Assembly: GCA_963844205.1 (NCBI GenBank)
Contig: CAWJNK010000014.1
Coordinates: 558,001 to 622,000 of the forward strand
Length of the DNA stretch: 64,000 nt
DNA from: DASSUW01 sp963844205
GTDB lineage: Bacteria > Actinomycetota > Thermoleophilia > Solirubrobacterales > Solirubrobacteraceae
Direction: 5' to 3'
Numbering within the stretch: position 1 is the stretch's first letter; each line of letters opens with the position of its first letter. A program made the position numbers and the translations under genes. This document shows, in pieces, positions 1-6,781 of this stretch. The notes beneath the pieces are model-generated. The model worked only from the letters and a program-made list of their open reading frames with translations, was not told the origin of the DNA and did no database searches.

Positions 1-1
1 C

Positions 2-781
2 CTCGTGGTGACGGACGTCACGCATCCGTTCTTCGGCCCGGTGCTGCGCGGTGCCCAGGCCGCCGCGTGGCGGGCGGGCTACGCGGTAGCGCTGGTGGAC
101 GTCGCGAACGACCCCGACCGTGAGCTCGCCTCGTTCGAGGCGCTGCGCGCCGGCCCGGTCGACGGCTTCCTGTTCTTCACCGTCGACCCGCCCGAGACGT
201 CGGGTGAGCACGTCGTGGCGCTGGAGGTGTCGCCGCCCGGGCTGGCGTTCGTCCGCTTCGACACCGAGCGCGGGACCGAGCTCGCGGTCCGGCACCTGCT
301 CGAGCTCGGCCACACGCGGATCGGGCACCTGGGCTCGGAGCTCGACGCCCAGACGTTCCGGCTGCGGCGCGAGACCATCCTGTCGGTGCTCGGGTCGGCG
401 GGGCTCGAGCCCGGCCCGTACGCGCGGGCGCCGTTCCGGTTCGAAGGCGCGCGCGAGGCGGCGCTGGAGCTGCTCGACGCCGGTGAGCCCCCGACCGCCG
501 TGTGCTGCGACGACGACCTGCTGGCCGGCGGCGTCTACCTCGCAGCGCGCGAGCGCGGCCTGCGGATCCCCGGCGACCTCTCCGTGGTCGGCTTCGACGA
601 CCTCCCGTTCGCCCAGGTCTTCGACCCGCCCCTGACCACGATCCGCATCGACCCCGAGACGCTCGGCGGCGAGGCGTTCGAGGTGCTGGCGGCGCTGATG
701 GCGGGCGAGGCCGCGCCGCCGGGGCGGATCCTGCCGGTGGAGCTCGTCGTCCGCGGCTCGACCGCCCCGCCGCCCGCTTAG
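2..781 (+). CDS. LacI-family transcriptional regulator (C-terminal part, cut by window edge)
   Basis: This is the ligand-binding part of a LacI/GalR-type repressor. The reading frame is open back to the window edge, so the helix-turn-helix lies outside. Visible family signatures are THPFFGPVLRG near the start of the periplasmic-binding-protein-like fold, LGHTRIGHLG, AVCCDDDLLAGG, and the strongly conserved VVGFDDLPFAQVFDPPLTTI near the end. Such proteins bind a sugar or related effector and release DNA. The effector cannot be deduced. The next gene (858) has a large palindrome at its start that could be an operator for this protein, but that link is inference. Confidence 0.9.
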   Translation, partial: LVVTDVTHPFFGPVLRGAQAAAWRAGYAVALVDVANDPDRELASFEALRAGPVDGFLFFTVDPPETSGEHVVALEVSPPGLAFVRFDTERGTELAVRHLLELGHTRIGHLGSELDAQTFRLRRETILSVLGSAGLEPGPYARAPFRFEGAREAALELLDAGEPPTAVCCDDDLLAGGVYLAARERGLRIPGDLSVVGFDDLPFAQVFDPPLTTIRIDPETLGGEAFEVLAALMAGEAAPPGRILPVELVVRGSTAPPPA

Positions 782-789
782 GGCGGCCG

Positions 790-815
790 CTGGCGCTCGC
801 GAGGTAGAGGCGCCA
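790..815. terminator. Weak hairpin after the LacI gene
   Basis: An inverted repeat TGGCGC ... GCGCCA with a 13-nt loop lies 8 nt after the stop codon of the LacI gene. There is no T-run, so a role as terminator is only possible. Confidence 0.3.
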
Positions 816-821
816 ACGGGC

Positions 822-861
822 TGGACAAATCGCATCATACGTATTACGCTAATACGTATGA
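822..861 (+). promoter_or_regulatory. Promoter with overlapping 12-bp-arm operator palindrome
   Basis: TGGACA (822-827), a 17-nt spacer and TACGCT (845-850) fit a sigma-70-type promoter. A perfect inverted repeat TCATACGTATTA (835-846), CGC, TAATACGTATGA (850-861) covers the -10 box and includes the ATG start codon at 858-860. A transcript started about 7 nt after the -10 box would be leaderless. A repressor bound here would block both polymerase and the start region. The binding protein is unknown; the LacI protein upstream or a TetR protein are candidates. Confidence 0.6.
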
Positions 862-1229
862 CCTCACGTCTACTCCTAGTCGCCGGGCTGCTGGCGCTCA
901 TCGTTCTCGGTGGGCTCCCGACCGCTTCGGCCGCACCGGAGCGGCGGGTCGTCGTTGTGGTGGACGCCACCGCCGGAGCCGATCCGGCCGTGCTCGCCGA
1001 GGCCGAGGCCGCCGTGAAAGCGGCCGGGCCGGACGCGGAGCTCCGCGTTCCCCGCACCCCGACCGAGCAGCTCTCGGTGACCCACTACTTCGCCGCCAAG
1101 GGGTACAGCCTCGTGGTCGGCGTCGGCCTCGACCGCGACGTCGCCGTCGCGCCCGTGGCCTCCGAGTACCCGCGCATCCGGTTCGTGGCCGCCGAGCCCG
1201 GCCAGATCGCGCGAGCGCTCGGCGATTGA
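858..1229 (+). CDS. Small secreted BMP-like protein
   Basis: A 123-residue protein with a clear signal peptide: a short basic start, a hydrophobic stretch (residues 5-20) and an ASA-A type cleavage site around residue 25. The mature part (about 98 residues) resembles one piece of the Med/BMP periplasmic nucleoside-binding fold: RRVVVVVDATAG, then YSLVVGVGLDRDVAVAPVA and EYPRIRFVAAEP. This matches the 'DLVIGVGF...A..YP...F' segment of BmpA-like proteins, but full members are about 350 residues, so this is a truncated or minimal relative. Function unknown. ATG is chosen because it begins the signal peptide; it lies inside an operator palindrome and has no room for a Shine-Dalgarno. Confidence 0.7.
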   Translation: MTSRLLLVAGLLALIVLGGLPTASAAPERRVVVVVDATAGADPAVLAEAEAAVKAAGPDAELRVPRTPTEQLSVTHYFAAKGYSLVVGVGLDRDVAVAPVASEYPRIRFVAAEPGQIARALGD

Positions 1230-1320
1230 GCGCCTATCCGCGGCGACCTCGGCCGGCCGGCGTGGCCGCGGCGATGCCGGGCGCGTGACTCAACCCCGAC
1301 CAGCGCACGCTTGAATGTCC

Positions 1321-1340
1321 GGGACTCGCACCCGAGTCCC
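1321..1340. terminator. Hairpin between the BMP-like gene and the endopeptidase gene
   Basis: GGGACTCG, loop CACC, CGAGTCCC: an 8-bp perfect stem without a T-run, 92 nt after the stop at 1229 and just upstream of the GTG at 1356. It may act as a terminator or be part of the leader of the next gene. Confidence 0.4.
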
Positions 1341-1355
1341 AGCCGTACCTGATTC

Positions 1356-2075
1356 GTGCGCCTCGCCCTGCTGCTGATCCTGCTCGCCCTCGCGCTGCCC
1401 GCGGCGCTGCTCGCCGCTCCCGGCGATCCCGAGCCGCCGGCGGCGCCGCCGCCCCAGCAGCCGCTCCCGCCGGTCGCGACGGAGACGCCGCAGCCGCTCC
1501 CGCCGGTGGTCAAACCCACGGCGACGCCGACGCCAGAGCCGCGAGCGCAGCGGTCGCTGGCGGTCGGGCGCCCGTGGAAGGGGCGGCTCGTGCGCGGCCG
1601 GCAGCTCCCGCTTGAGGGGCAGGGCTTCATGACCTGGGACCCGATCTTCAAGCGCGTCGGCAACCGCGGCTGGCGGCGCTGGGGCACCGACCGGCTGCTC
1701 GTGACGCTCGAGACCGTCCTCGCCGCGCATGCGCAGCGCCATCCGGAGGCGCCGCCGGTGCTCGTCGGCGACCTCTCACGCCCGCGCGGCGGCGACTTCG
1801 GGCCGCAGTTCGGCGGGATCGGGCACGCGTCGCACCAGAACGGCCTCGACGCCGACGTCTACTACCCGCGCGCCGACCGCCGGCTGCGCCGTGCGAGCCG
1901 GCCCGACCAGGTCGATCGCGCCGCGGCGCAGGAGCTCGTCGACGCCTTCGTGCAGGCCGGTGCCGAGTACGTGTTCGTCGGCCCTTCGCTGGACCTCCGC
2001 GGGCCGCGCAAGGTAGTGCAGCCGCTCGTCCACCACGACGACCACCTGCACGTGAGGCTCCGACCCGCGGGGTAG
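1356..2075 (+). CDS. Penicillin-insensitive murein endopeptidase-like protein (peptidase M74)
   Basis: A 239-residue exported zinc peptidase predicted to cleave peptide cross-links in peptidoglycan. Residues 1-21 form a signal peptide, followed by a proline-rich linker to about residue 62. The catalytic region shows the MepA-type motifs: GDLSRPRGG (138-146), HASHQNGLDADVYYP with probable zinc ligands His160 and Asp167, and HHDDHLHVRL with His230 and His232 near the C-terminus. The GTG start is chosen because it opens the signal peptide. It stands alone on the plus strand. Confidence 0.85.
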   Translation: MRLALLLILLALALPAALLAAPGDPEPPAAPPPQQPLPPVATETPQPLPPVVKPTATPTPEPRAQRSLAVGRPWKGRLVRGRQLPLEGQGFMTWDPIFKRVGNRGWRRWGTDRLLVTLETVLAAHAQRHPEAPPVLVGDLSRPRGGDFGPQFGGIGHASHQNGLDADVYYPRADRRLRRASRPDQVDRAAAQELVDAFVQAGAEYVFVGPSLDLRGPRKVVQPLVHHDDHLHVRLRPAG

Positions 2076-2148
2076 GGGACGACCCCGACTGTGAGGCTCA
2101 GGGCGTCGGGGCAGGGACGACCCCGATCGTGAGGCTCAGGGCGTCGGG
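2071..2148. repeat. 38-bp tandem repeat, two copies plus a remnant
   Basis: The unit GACGACCCCGA...GTGAGGCTCAGGGCGTCGGGG occurs at 2078 and again at 2116, offset 38 bp, and the second copy runs into the 3' end of the following minus-strand gene (TCAGGGCGTCGGGGTAGG). GGGG-ACGA-CCCC mini-hairpins lie within each unit. The repeat fills the convergent gap and appears to be a local duplication of the 3' end of the minus-strand gene. Confidence 0.7.
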
Positions 2149-2456
2149 GTAGGCTCCGGCAGCCGGCGGTCGAGCTCCTCGCGCACGTCGCGCTGGATCC
2201 CGTCGAAGTTGCGCTCCATCTCGCGCTCAACCCGCCGGACCTCGCTGTCGAGTTGCTCGTCGACCTCGCGGCCGGCGACGACGAACATCAGCGCGACCCC
2301 GCCGAGGATGATCGCGGCGAAGACGGTGAGCATGGCCGCGATCGGCAGCAGGCCGGAGCGGCGGAACGAGCGGCCGCAGTACGGGCACCGGCGCCCGTCC
2401 TCATAGGAGATCCGGGCGCAGTGCGGACAGACGCGCTCGACGGGGCGCTGCTCCAC
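2136..2456 (-). CDS. Zinc-ribbon single-pass membrane protein
   Basis: A 106-residue protein with an N-terminal rubredoxin-like zinc ribbon (CPHC near residue 10 and CPYC near residue 25), one transmembrane helix (about 36-60), and a highly charged helical tail rich in Glu/Arg that probably forms a coiled coil, ending in PTPTP. The topology suggests a cytoplasmic zinc ribbon and an outward tail, or the reverse. Zinc-ribbon/TM proteins of this build are common in actinobacteria and have no assigned role. It lies 3 nt beyond the infA stop on the same strand, so it is probably co-transcribed with infA. Confidence 0.7.
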   Translation of the reverse strand: MEQRPVERVCPHCARISYEDGRRCPYCGRSFRRSGLLPIAAMLTVFAAIILGGVALMFVVAGREVDEQLDSEVRRVEREMERNFDGIQRDVREELDRRLPEPTPTP

Positions 2457-2459
2457 CGG

Positions 2460-2678
2460 CTACTTGAGCCGGTAGATCATGCGGGCGCGGCTGAGGTCGT
2501 ACGGCGACACCTCGACGCGGACGCGGTCGCCCGGGTTCACCCGGATGCGGGCGCGACGCATGCGGCCGGCCATGTGGGCCAGCACGGAATGCCCGTTGTC
2601 GAGCACCACACGGAACATCAGGTTGGGCAGGGATTCCTCGACGACGCCCTCGAGGGAGAGCTTCTCTTCGACGGCCAT
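2460..2678 (-). CDS. infA: Translation initiation factor IF-1
   Basis: A 72-residue protein with the complete IF-1 OB-fold: MAVEEKLSLEGVVEESLPN at the start, FRVVLDNGHSVLAHMAGRMR in the middle and the conserved end RVEVSPYDLSRARMIYRLK. IF-1 occupies the A site of the 30S subunit during initiation. The start is fixed by size and by a strong Shine-Dalgarno, GGAGGTGA, 8 nt upstream. A much longer frame runs upstream on the same strand, but it is antisense-like shadow sequence over the TetR gene. Unlike many bacteria, infA is not beside ribosomal protein genes here. Confidence 0.97.
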   Translation of the reverse strand: MAVEEKLSLEGVVEESLPNLMFRVVLDNGHSVLAHMAGRMRRARIRVNPGDRVRVEVSPYDLSRARMIYRLK

Positions 2679-2800
2679 ATGGCGGTCACCTCCGGATTCG
2701 GCTGGAAACAAGCGCCGAGGGCCGCAGGGGCGGCGGGCGCTCGGAAGTTCTGAGGCGCAAGCCCGTATCGGCGGCGGCGGCGCCGGGCTCGCGCGGCTCC

Positions 2801-3403
2801 TTACATGGTAGCTGCCGGCCGCGGTCGCAGGCCGTGGATGAGGCGGTCGACCGCCTCGTCGACGACCTGCTCGAGCGGCATGTCGCCAAGCATGCCGTTG
2901 TTGGCGAGCGAAGCCAGGCCGTGCAGGGTCGCCAGCGCGACGATGCCGACGCGCTCCGGGTCGCCGGCCACGACCTGCCCCGAGGCCTGGGCGTCGGCGA
3001 ACAGCATCAGCGGCCTGGCGAAGGCCCGGTCGGCCGCCGCGCGCAGGCTGTCCGACCGGTACTTGCCCGCGAACATAACCTCGAGCAGCGCGGCGTGCTC
3101 GGTTGCGAAGCGCACGTACGTGAGCGCGAAGGCGGCGAGCTGCTCGTGCAGCGACGGGCCGGCGCCCGCCATCGCCTCCTCGAGCTCGCGGCCGATCCGC
3201 TCGAACCCGTCCTCGGCGAGCGCGTCGAGCAGCGCCTGCTTGTCCGGGAAGTGCCGGCGCGGGGCCGCATGGCTGACGCCGACCTCGCGCGCCAGCTCGC
3301 GCAGCGACAGCTCTCCCACGCCGCGGCGGGCGAGCGTGCGCTCGGCGGACTCGAGCAGCGCCGAGCGGAGGTTGCCGTGGTGGTAGGCGCGAGCGGTGGC
3401 CAT
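2801..3403 (-). CDS. TetR-family regulator
   Basis: A 200-residue TetR protein. The N-terminal helix-turn-helix (about residues 10-55) reads RSALLESAERTLARRGV then LSLRELAREVGVSHAAPRRH and FPDKQALLDALA. The C-terminal half looks like the WHG-type ligand domain (FALTYVRFATEHAALLEVMF). It is divergent from the short-chain dehydrogenase at 3467, and the 63-bp gap carries an inverted repeat over both promoters, so it probably represses itself and the dehydrogenase. Ligand unknown. Confidence 0.9.
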   Translation of the reverse strand: MATARAYHHGNLRSALLESAERTLARRGVGELSLRELAREVGVSHAAPRRHFPDKQALLDALAEDGFERIGRELEEAMAGAGPSLHEQLAAFALTYVRFATEHAALLEVMFAGKYRSDSLRAAADRAFARPLMLFADAQASGQVVAGDPERVGIVALATLHGLASLANNGMLGDMPLEQVVDEAVDRLIHGLRPRPAATM

Positions 3404-3420
3404 CAGGGAGAGCGTACCGC

Positions 3421-3459
3421 AATGTTTGCGTTGACATCATTGTTGTCATCGACTACATT
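3421..3459. promoter_or_regulatory. Face-to-face promoters with shared operator
   Basis: Plus strand: TTGACA (3431-3436), 17 nt, TACATT (3454-3459). Minus strand: ATGACA (3449-3444), 17 nt, AACATT (3426-3421). The inverted repeat TGACA-N7-TGTCA (3432-3448) overlaps both -35 boxes, as expected for a TetR autoregulatory operator controlling both directions. Confidence 0.7.
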
Positions 3460-3466
3460 ATCTCTC

Positions 3467-4363
3467 ATGACGACCTCGAAATGGACCGCAGCCGACCTCC
3501 CCCGCCTCGACGGCCGGACCTTCCTCGTGACCGGCGCCAACAGCGGCATCGGCCTGTCCGCCGCTCGCGAGCTCGGGCGCGCCGGCGGGCGCGTCGTCCT
3601 CGCTGTGCGGGACCCCGACCGCGGCGAGCAGGCCGCGGCCACGATCCCCGGTGACCGCGAGGTGCGCCGGCTCGACCTGGCCGACCTCTCCTCGATCCGC
3701 GCGTTCGCCGACGCCTGGGACGGAGAGATCGACGTGCTGATCAACAACGCGGGCGTGATGGCGCCGCCCGAGCGCCGCACCGCCGACGGCTTCGAGCTCC
3801 AGATCGGGACCAACCACCTCGGGCACTTCGCGCTCACCAACCTGCTCCTGCCGCATGTCACCGACCGCGTCGTGACGATCTCCTCGGGCGCGCACCGGAC
3901 GGGCAGGATCCGGCTCGACGACCTCAACTGGGAGCACGGGCGCTACAACCGCTGGCGCGCCTACGGGCAGTCCAAGCTCGCGAACCTGCTGTTCACACTC
4001 GAGCTCCAGCGGCGGCTCGCGGATGCCGGCTCGGAGTTGCGCGCCGTGGCCGCCCACCCGGGCTACGCGAAGACCAACCTCCAGCACCATACGGAGAGCG
4101 TCATCCATCGCGGCGTCATGGTCATCACGGACCTGACCGCGCAGAGCGACGAGATGGGCGCGCTGCCGACGCTGTTCGCGGCCACGCAGGACATCCCGGG
4201 CGGCAGCTACGTCGGGCCGGACGGCTTCGCCGAGCAGCGCGGGCATCCGCAACTCGTGGGCCGCAGCAAGGCGGCGAGCGACGAGGAGACCGCGCGGCGG
4301 CTGTGGGAGCTGTCGGAGGAGCTCACCGGGGTGAGCTTCCCGCTGACGCCTGCGGCGGCGTGA
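3467..4363 (+). CDS. Short-chain dehydrogenase/reductase
   Basis: A 298-residue SDR of the retinol-dehydrogenase/oxidoreductase type. It shows the cofactor loop TGANSGIG near residue 20, a basic residue pattern after the second strand that suggests NADP(H), INNAGVM near residue 90, the catalytic serine in TISSGAH and the YGQSK catalytic Tyr/Lys pair. The ATG at 3467 follows the promoter closely and places the Rossmann motif at the normal distance. Substrate unknown. It is divergent from a TetR regulator that likely controls it. Confidence 0.9.
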   Translation: MTTSKWTAADLPRLDGRTFLVTGANSGIGLSAARELGRAGGRVVLAVRDPDRGEQAAATIPGDREVRRLDLADLSSIRAFADAWDGEIDVLINNAGVMAPPERRTADGFELQIGTNHLGHFALTNLLLPHVTDRVVTISSGAHRTGRIRLDDLNWEHGRYNRWRAYGQSKLANLLFTLELQRRLADAGSELRAVAAHPGYAKTNLQHHTESVIHRGVMVITDLTAQSDEMGALPTLFAATQDIPGGSYVGPDGFAEQRGHPQLVGRSKAASDEETARRLWELSEELTGVSFPLTPAAA

Positions 4364-4414
4364 AGACGACGGCCGTCGCCCAGGGGTCGCGGACGAGGAA
4401 GTCGCCGGTGACGG

Positions 4415-5023
4415 TCAGCCGGCCGCGGCGCGGACCGCCGACGACATGACCGCGATCGCCTCCGTGCGGCCGAGCCCGCGCTCGTGGAGCGTCCGCCAGG
4501 CGAGGAAGTCGAGCGCGAGGCCGATCGTCGCGCGCAGTCGCTTGGCCGCCTTCCCGCGTGCGCCCCAGCCCAAGGCGAGGCCGTCCTCGACGCCGGCCAG
4601 GTAGGCATAGCGCCCGGCCTGCAGCTCGGCGATGATCGGCATCGCGTCGATGTCGCGCAGCAGGGCGCTGAGCATCGGCTCGACCCGCTCGTACCAGCCG
4701 TAGATCGCGTCGAGCGCAGCGGCGAGCCGCGCGGCGGGATCGTCGATCGACGCCCACGTCGCGGGATCGGGCAGCGGGTTGCGCTCCCGGTGCGTGCCGG
4801 AGCAGCCCAGGAACAGCGCGCGCTCGTCGGGGAAGTGGCGATAGACGGTCGCCCGGCGGACGCCGGCGCGCTCGGCGATCGCCGAGACGGTCGTCCGTGC
4901 CGGCCCGACCGTGCCGTGCAGCCCGATCGCGGCTTCGATGATGCGCTGCCGCGTCTCCTCTTCCTGGGCCGCGCGCGCCCGCTTCTCGTACCGGCGCGTC
5001 GTCGATGAGGTTTCAGTGGGCAT
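4415..5023 (-). CDS. TetR-family regulator
   Basis: A 202-residue TetR protein. The DNA-binding part is near residues 18-65: TRQRIIEAAIGLHG, TTVSAIAERAGVRRATVYRHF, DERALFLGCSG. The ligand domain has no recognisable signature. A longer frame to 5092 exists, but the ATG at 5023 (MPTETSSTTRRYEKR) gives a normal TetR N-terminus and keeps the divergent promoter region free. It faces away from the cupin gene at 5113, whose upstream region contains GAACA-N4-TGTTC, a likely operator. Confidence 0.88.
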   Translation of the reverse strand: MPTETSSTTRRYEKRARAAQEEETRQRIIEAAIGLHGTVGPARTTVSAIAERAGVRRATVYRHFPDERALFLGCSGTHRERNPLPDPATWASIDDPAARLAAALDAIYGWYERVEPMLSALLRDIDAMPIIAELQAGRYAYLAGVEDGLALGWGARGKAAKRLRATIGLALDFLAWRTLHERGLGRTEAIAVMSSAVRAAAG

Positions 5024-5039
5024 TGGTGTTCGATGAATC

Positions 5040-5090
5040 TTGACACATCGAGCGGCATCCGTGTACCGTATTCGGCGAACACTACTGTTC
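5040..5090 (+). promoter_or_regulatory. Promoter and inverted repeat upstream of the cupin gene
   Basis: TTGACA (5040-5045), 18 nt, TACCGT (5064-5069). Just downstream is GAACA-CTAC-TGTTC (5077-5090), a perfect 5-bp-arm inverted repeat placed where a repressor would block elongation. A lone TGTTC half-site lies at 5027-5031 next to the TetR start. Confidence 0.55.
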
Positions 5091-5112
5091 AACCAAAAGG
5101 AGAACGAGTTCG

Positions 5113-5622
5113 ATGCTCACGACCGCCTCGCCGACGATCATCGGCCCGACCGACGGCGAGTCCGTCACGCTCCAGACCGTCGGCGTCCGCTTCATGATCC
5201 CGGGCGCCGACACCGACTCGCGCCTCAGCCTGATCGAGCACCCCATGCCGCCGCGCGGGCTCGCCGCGCCGCTGCACCGCCACAACCGCGAGGACGAGTA
5301 CAGCTTCGTCCTCGAGGGCCGCATGGGCGCGCTGCTCGGCGACGACGTCGTCGAGGCCGGCCCCGGCGACCTCGTCTACAAGCCGCGCGGGCAGTGGCAC
5401 ACGTTCTGGAACGCGGGCGAAGAGCCGGCCCGGATCCTCGAGATCATCTCCCCCGCCGGCTTCGAGCAGTTCTTCGCCGAGCTCGCGCCGCTCGCCGCCG
5501 GCGGCGCACCCGACGAGGAGGCCTTCGGCGAGCTGTGCGCCCGCTACGCCCTGGACATGCAGCCCGAGACCGTCCCCGGGCTCTGCAGCCGCTTCGGGCT
5601 CTGGTTCCCCGGCGTCGAGTAG
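5113..5622 (+). CDS. Cupin-domain protein (quercetin dioxygenase-like)
   Basis: A 169-residue single-domain cupin. The metal-binding motif 1 is APLHRHNREDEYSFVLEG (two His and a Glu) and motif 2 contains GQWHTFWN. This pattern fits a divalent-metal beta-barrel that can be a dioxygenase, isomerase or small-molecule binder; the reaction cannot be named. A good Shine-Dalgarno (AAGGAGAA) precedes the ATG. Regulation is probably by the divergent TetR protein. A strong terminator follows. Confidence 0.85.
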   Translation: MLTTASPTIIGPTDGESVTLQTVGVRFMIPGADTDSRLSLIEHPMPPRGLAAPLHRHNREDEYSFVLEGRMGALLGDDVVEAGPGDLVYKPRGQWHTFWNAGEEPARILEIISPAGFEQFFAELAPLAAGGAPDEEAFGELCARYALDMQPETVPGLCSRFGLWFPGVE

Positions 5623-5638
5623 CTCCCCTCCGTGTACG

Positions 5639-5666
5639 CGAAAGGCCCGCATTTGCGGGCCTTTCG
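5639..5666 (+). terminator. Strong hairpin terminator after the cupin gene
   Basis: CGAAAGGCCCGCA, loop TT, TGCGGGCCTTTCG: a perfect 13-bp stem starting 17 nt after the stop codon, with an A-rich left base and T-rich right base, the best rho-independent terminator in the window. Confidence 0.9.
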
Positions 5667-5676
5667 TGATTACTAG

Positions 5677-5690
5677 GTGGAGACGGCGGG
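5677..5690 (+). repeat. Short copy of the tmRNA 3' end (candidate attachment-site remnant)
   Basis: GTGGAGACGGCGGG matches 13 of 14 bases of the 3' end of ssrA at 8391-8404 (GTGGAGACGGTGGG), in the same orientation. The tmRNA 3' end is a common integrase target. The geometry (copy downstream of the gene's 3' end, accessory genes between) is what an old island would leave. No integrase is present, and the match is short. Confidence 0.4.
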
Positions 5691-5769
5691 TGAGAAGCGG
5701 TGCGACATCCGGCTTGGTCATGGCGATTCGGCGGATGCTCGCGACTCGGTTGCGACTCGAATCAGCTGA

Positions 5770-6063
5770 TCAGCAGCCCACCGCGTTGCGCAGGGTGCGA
5801 CACGCCTCAGCCATGTGCTGCGGCGAGAGACCGGCGGCGCGCCGGTGGAAGGTGTCCCGCCGGAGTGTGTGGACGTTGTCGAAGTTGACGACGCAGTCGA
5901 TGGCACGCCGTCCTCAGCCGGCGAGCACGAGCTCCGAGACGAGCCCGCGGCGCGTCCGCGTGAGCGCGGCCACTACGACCGAGCCGATGCGATCCGCGAC
6001 CGGGTCGCGCGTCAGAACGAGCACCGGGCGATCGCCGCCGGGGGTCGCCACGACACGTATGAC
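5770..6063 (-). pseudogene. MazF/PemK-type toxin remnant
   Basis: Translating the minus strand without requiring a start gives TPGGDRPVLVLTRDPVADRI followed by GSVVVAALTRTRRGLVSELV, an in-frame TGA (5914-5916), then DCVVNFDNVHTLRRDTF and LSPQHMAEACRTLRNAVGC. This order is that of a MazF/PemK endoribonuclease toxin. There is no start codon or N-terminal RGEIW segment. Around the TGA, five residues read correctly only in the +1 frame (EDGVPS), suggesting two compensating indels. No antitoxin gene is adjacent. The remaining sequence from 5691 to 5769 shows nothing I recognise. Confidence 0.75.
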
Positions 6064-6102
6064 AGGCCGTGCTTCGCTGCTTGGCGACGACGCGCGGCTT
6101 CG

Positions 6103-6729
6103 TTAACTTTCCGCCGCCGCGGCTTGACGCAGGAAGTCTCCGGCACCGGAGTCCTCGGCCCGGGCGATGTCGTCCGGCCACGTCGTGACTTGCTCCTCGG
6201 CCCAGGACGCCCAGCGGATCACCGTCTGGGCTTGCTCCCACATGAACTTGAACACGAGCTCGTTCACGTGCAGTCGCTCGGGGAAGGGACCGCCAGTGGT
6301 CGCGAGCTCGGCGGCCAGAGTGGCGTGCTGGGCGCGGGTTTCCTCCGCCTGCTCACGGATCGCGCGGATTGTCGCGAGCGCCTCGGCCTTGGTGCCCTGC
6401 TCGGCGAACAGGACCTTCACGAGGCCCTCGAACTCGACGACTGGAGCGTGGCCGGGCTCGGCGAGCCAGCGCTCAAGCGCGCGGCGGCCGCTTGACGTGA
6501 TGCGGTAGACGGTGCGCCGCCGGCGGCCGGTGTACTCGTGCGTCGCCGTTGCAAGGCCGTGGGCGACGAGCTTCTTTGGCTCCTCGTAGATCTTGCTCTG
6601 CGCTCGCGGCCAGTAGTGGCCGGTGCTGCGCTTCATCTGGCGCGCAAGCTCGTAGGTCGACCAGTCGCGCAGCGCCAGGTGCCCCAGGATCACGTACGTC
6701 GTCGTGGTCAAGGTCGGCGGTTGACTCAT
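6103..6729 (-). CDS. PadR-family regulator
   Basis: A 208-residue PadR protein. The winged-helix domain occupies about residues 10-90 (TTYVILGHLALRDWSTYELA, SKIYEEPKKLVAHGLA, YRITSSGRRALERWLAEP), followed by the helical PadR C-terminal dimerisation region (EFEGLVKVLFAEQG ... LHVNELVFKFMWEQAQTVI). The start at 6729 is chosen over longer upstream ATGs because those read through the shared promoter. It is divergent from the cupin gene at 6782 and probably represses it. Confidence 0.88.
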   Translation of the reverse strand: MSQPPTLTTTTYVILGHLALRDWSTYELARQMKRSTGHYWPRAQSKIYEEPKKLVAHGLATATHEYTGRRRRTVYRITSSGRRALERWLAEPGHAPVVEFEGLVKVLFAEQGTKAEALATIRAIREQAEETRAQHATLAAELATTGGPFPERLHVNELVFKFMWEQAQTVIRWASWAEEQVTTWPDDIARAEDSGAGDFLRQAAAAES

Positions 6730-6764
6730 AGTCCCCAGGGGAGTATATATCCTCCCAATGGGAG
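6721..6764 (+). promoter_or_regulatory. Promoter with inverted repeats between padR-like and cupin genes
   Basis: TTGACT (6721-6726), 17 nt, TATATA (6744-6749) fits a plus-strand promoter. GGGAG-N8-CTCCC (6739-6756) straddles the -10 box, and a further GGGAG follows at 6760-6764. A PadR-type repressor could bind here. The -35 box overlaps the start codon of the divergent regulator. Confidence 0.6.
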
Positions 6765-6781
6765 CAAATTGAGGTGTCGCC

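Noticed and set aside
2679..3449. Long minus-strand frame continuing upstream of infA
   Set aside because: It overlaps the TetR gene in another frame, is Arg/Ala-rich shadow sequence, and IF-1 has its own strong Shine-Dalgarno at the expected start.
2834..3466. N-terminal extension of the SDR to 509 residues
   Set aside because: It is antisense to the TetR gene and crosses both promoters; the SDR fold starts from the ATG at 3467.
4364..4414. Minus-strand reading GDFLVRDPWATAVVFTPP as a gene remnant
   Set aside because: Too short and without convincing similarity to a family; could be chance in high-GC sequence.
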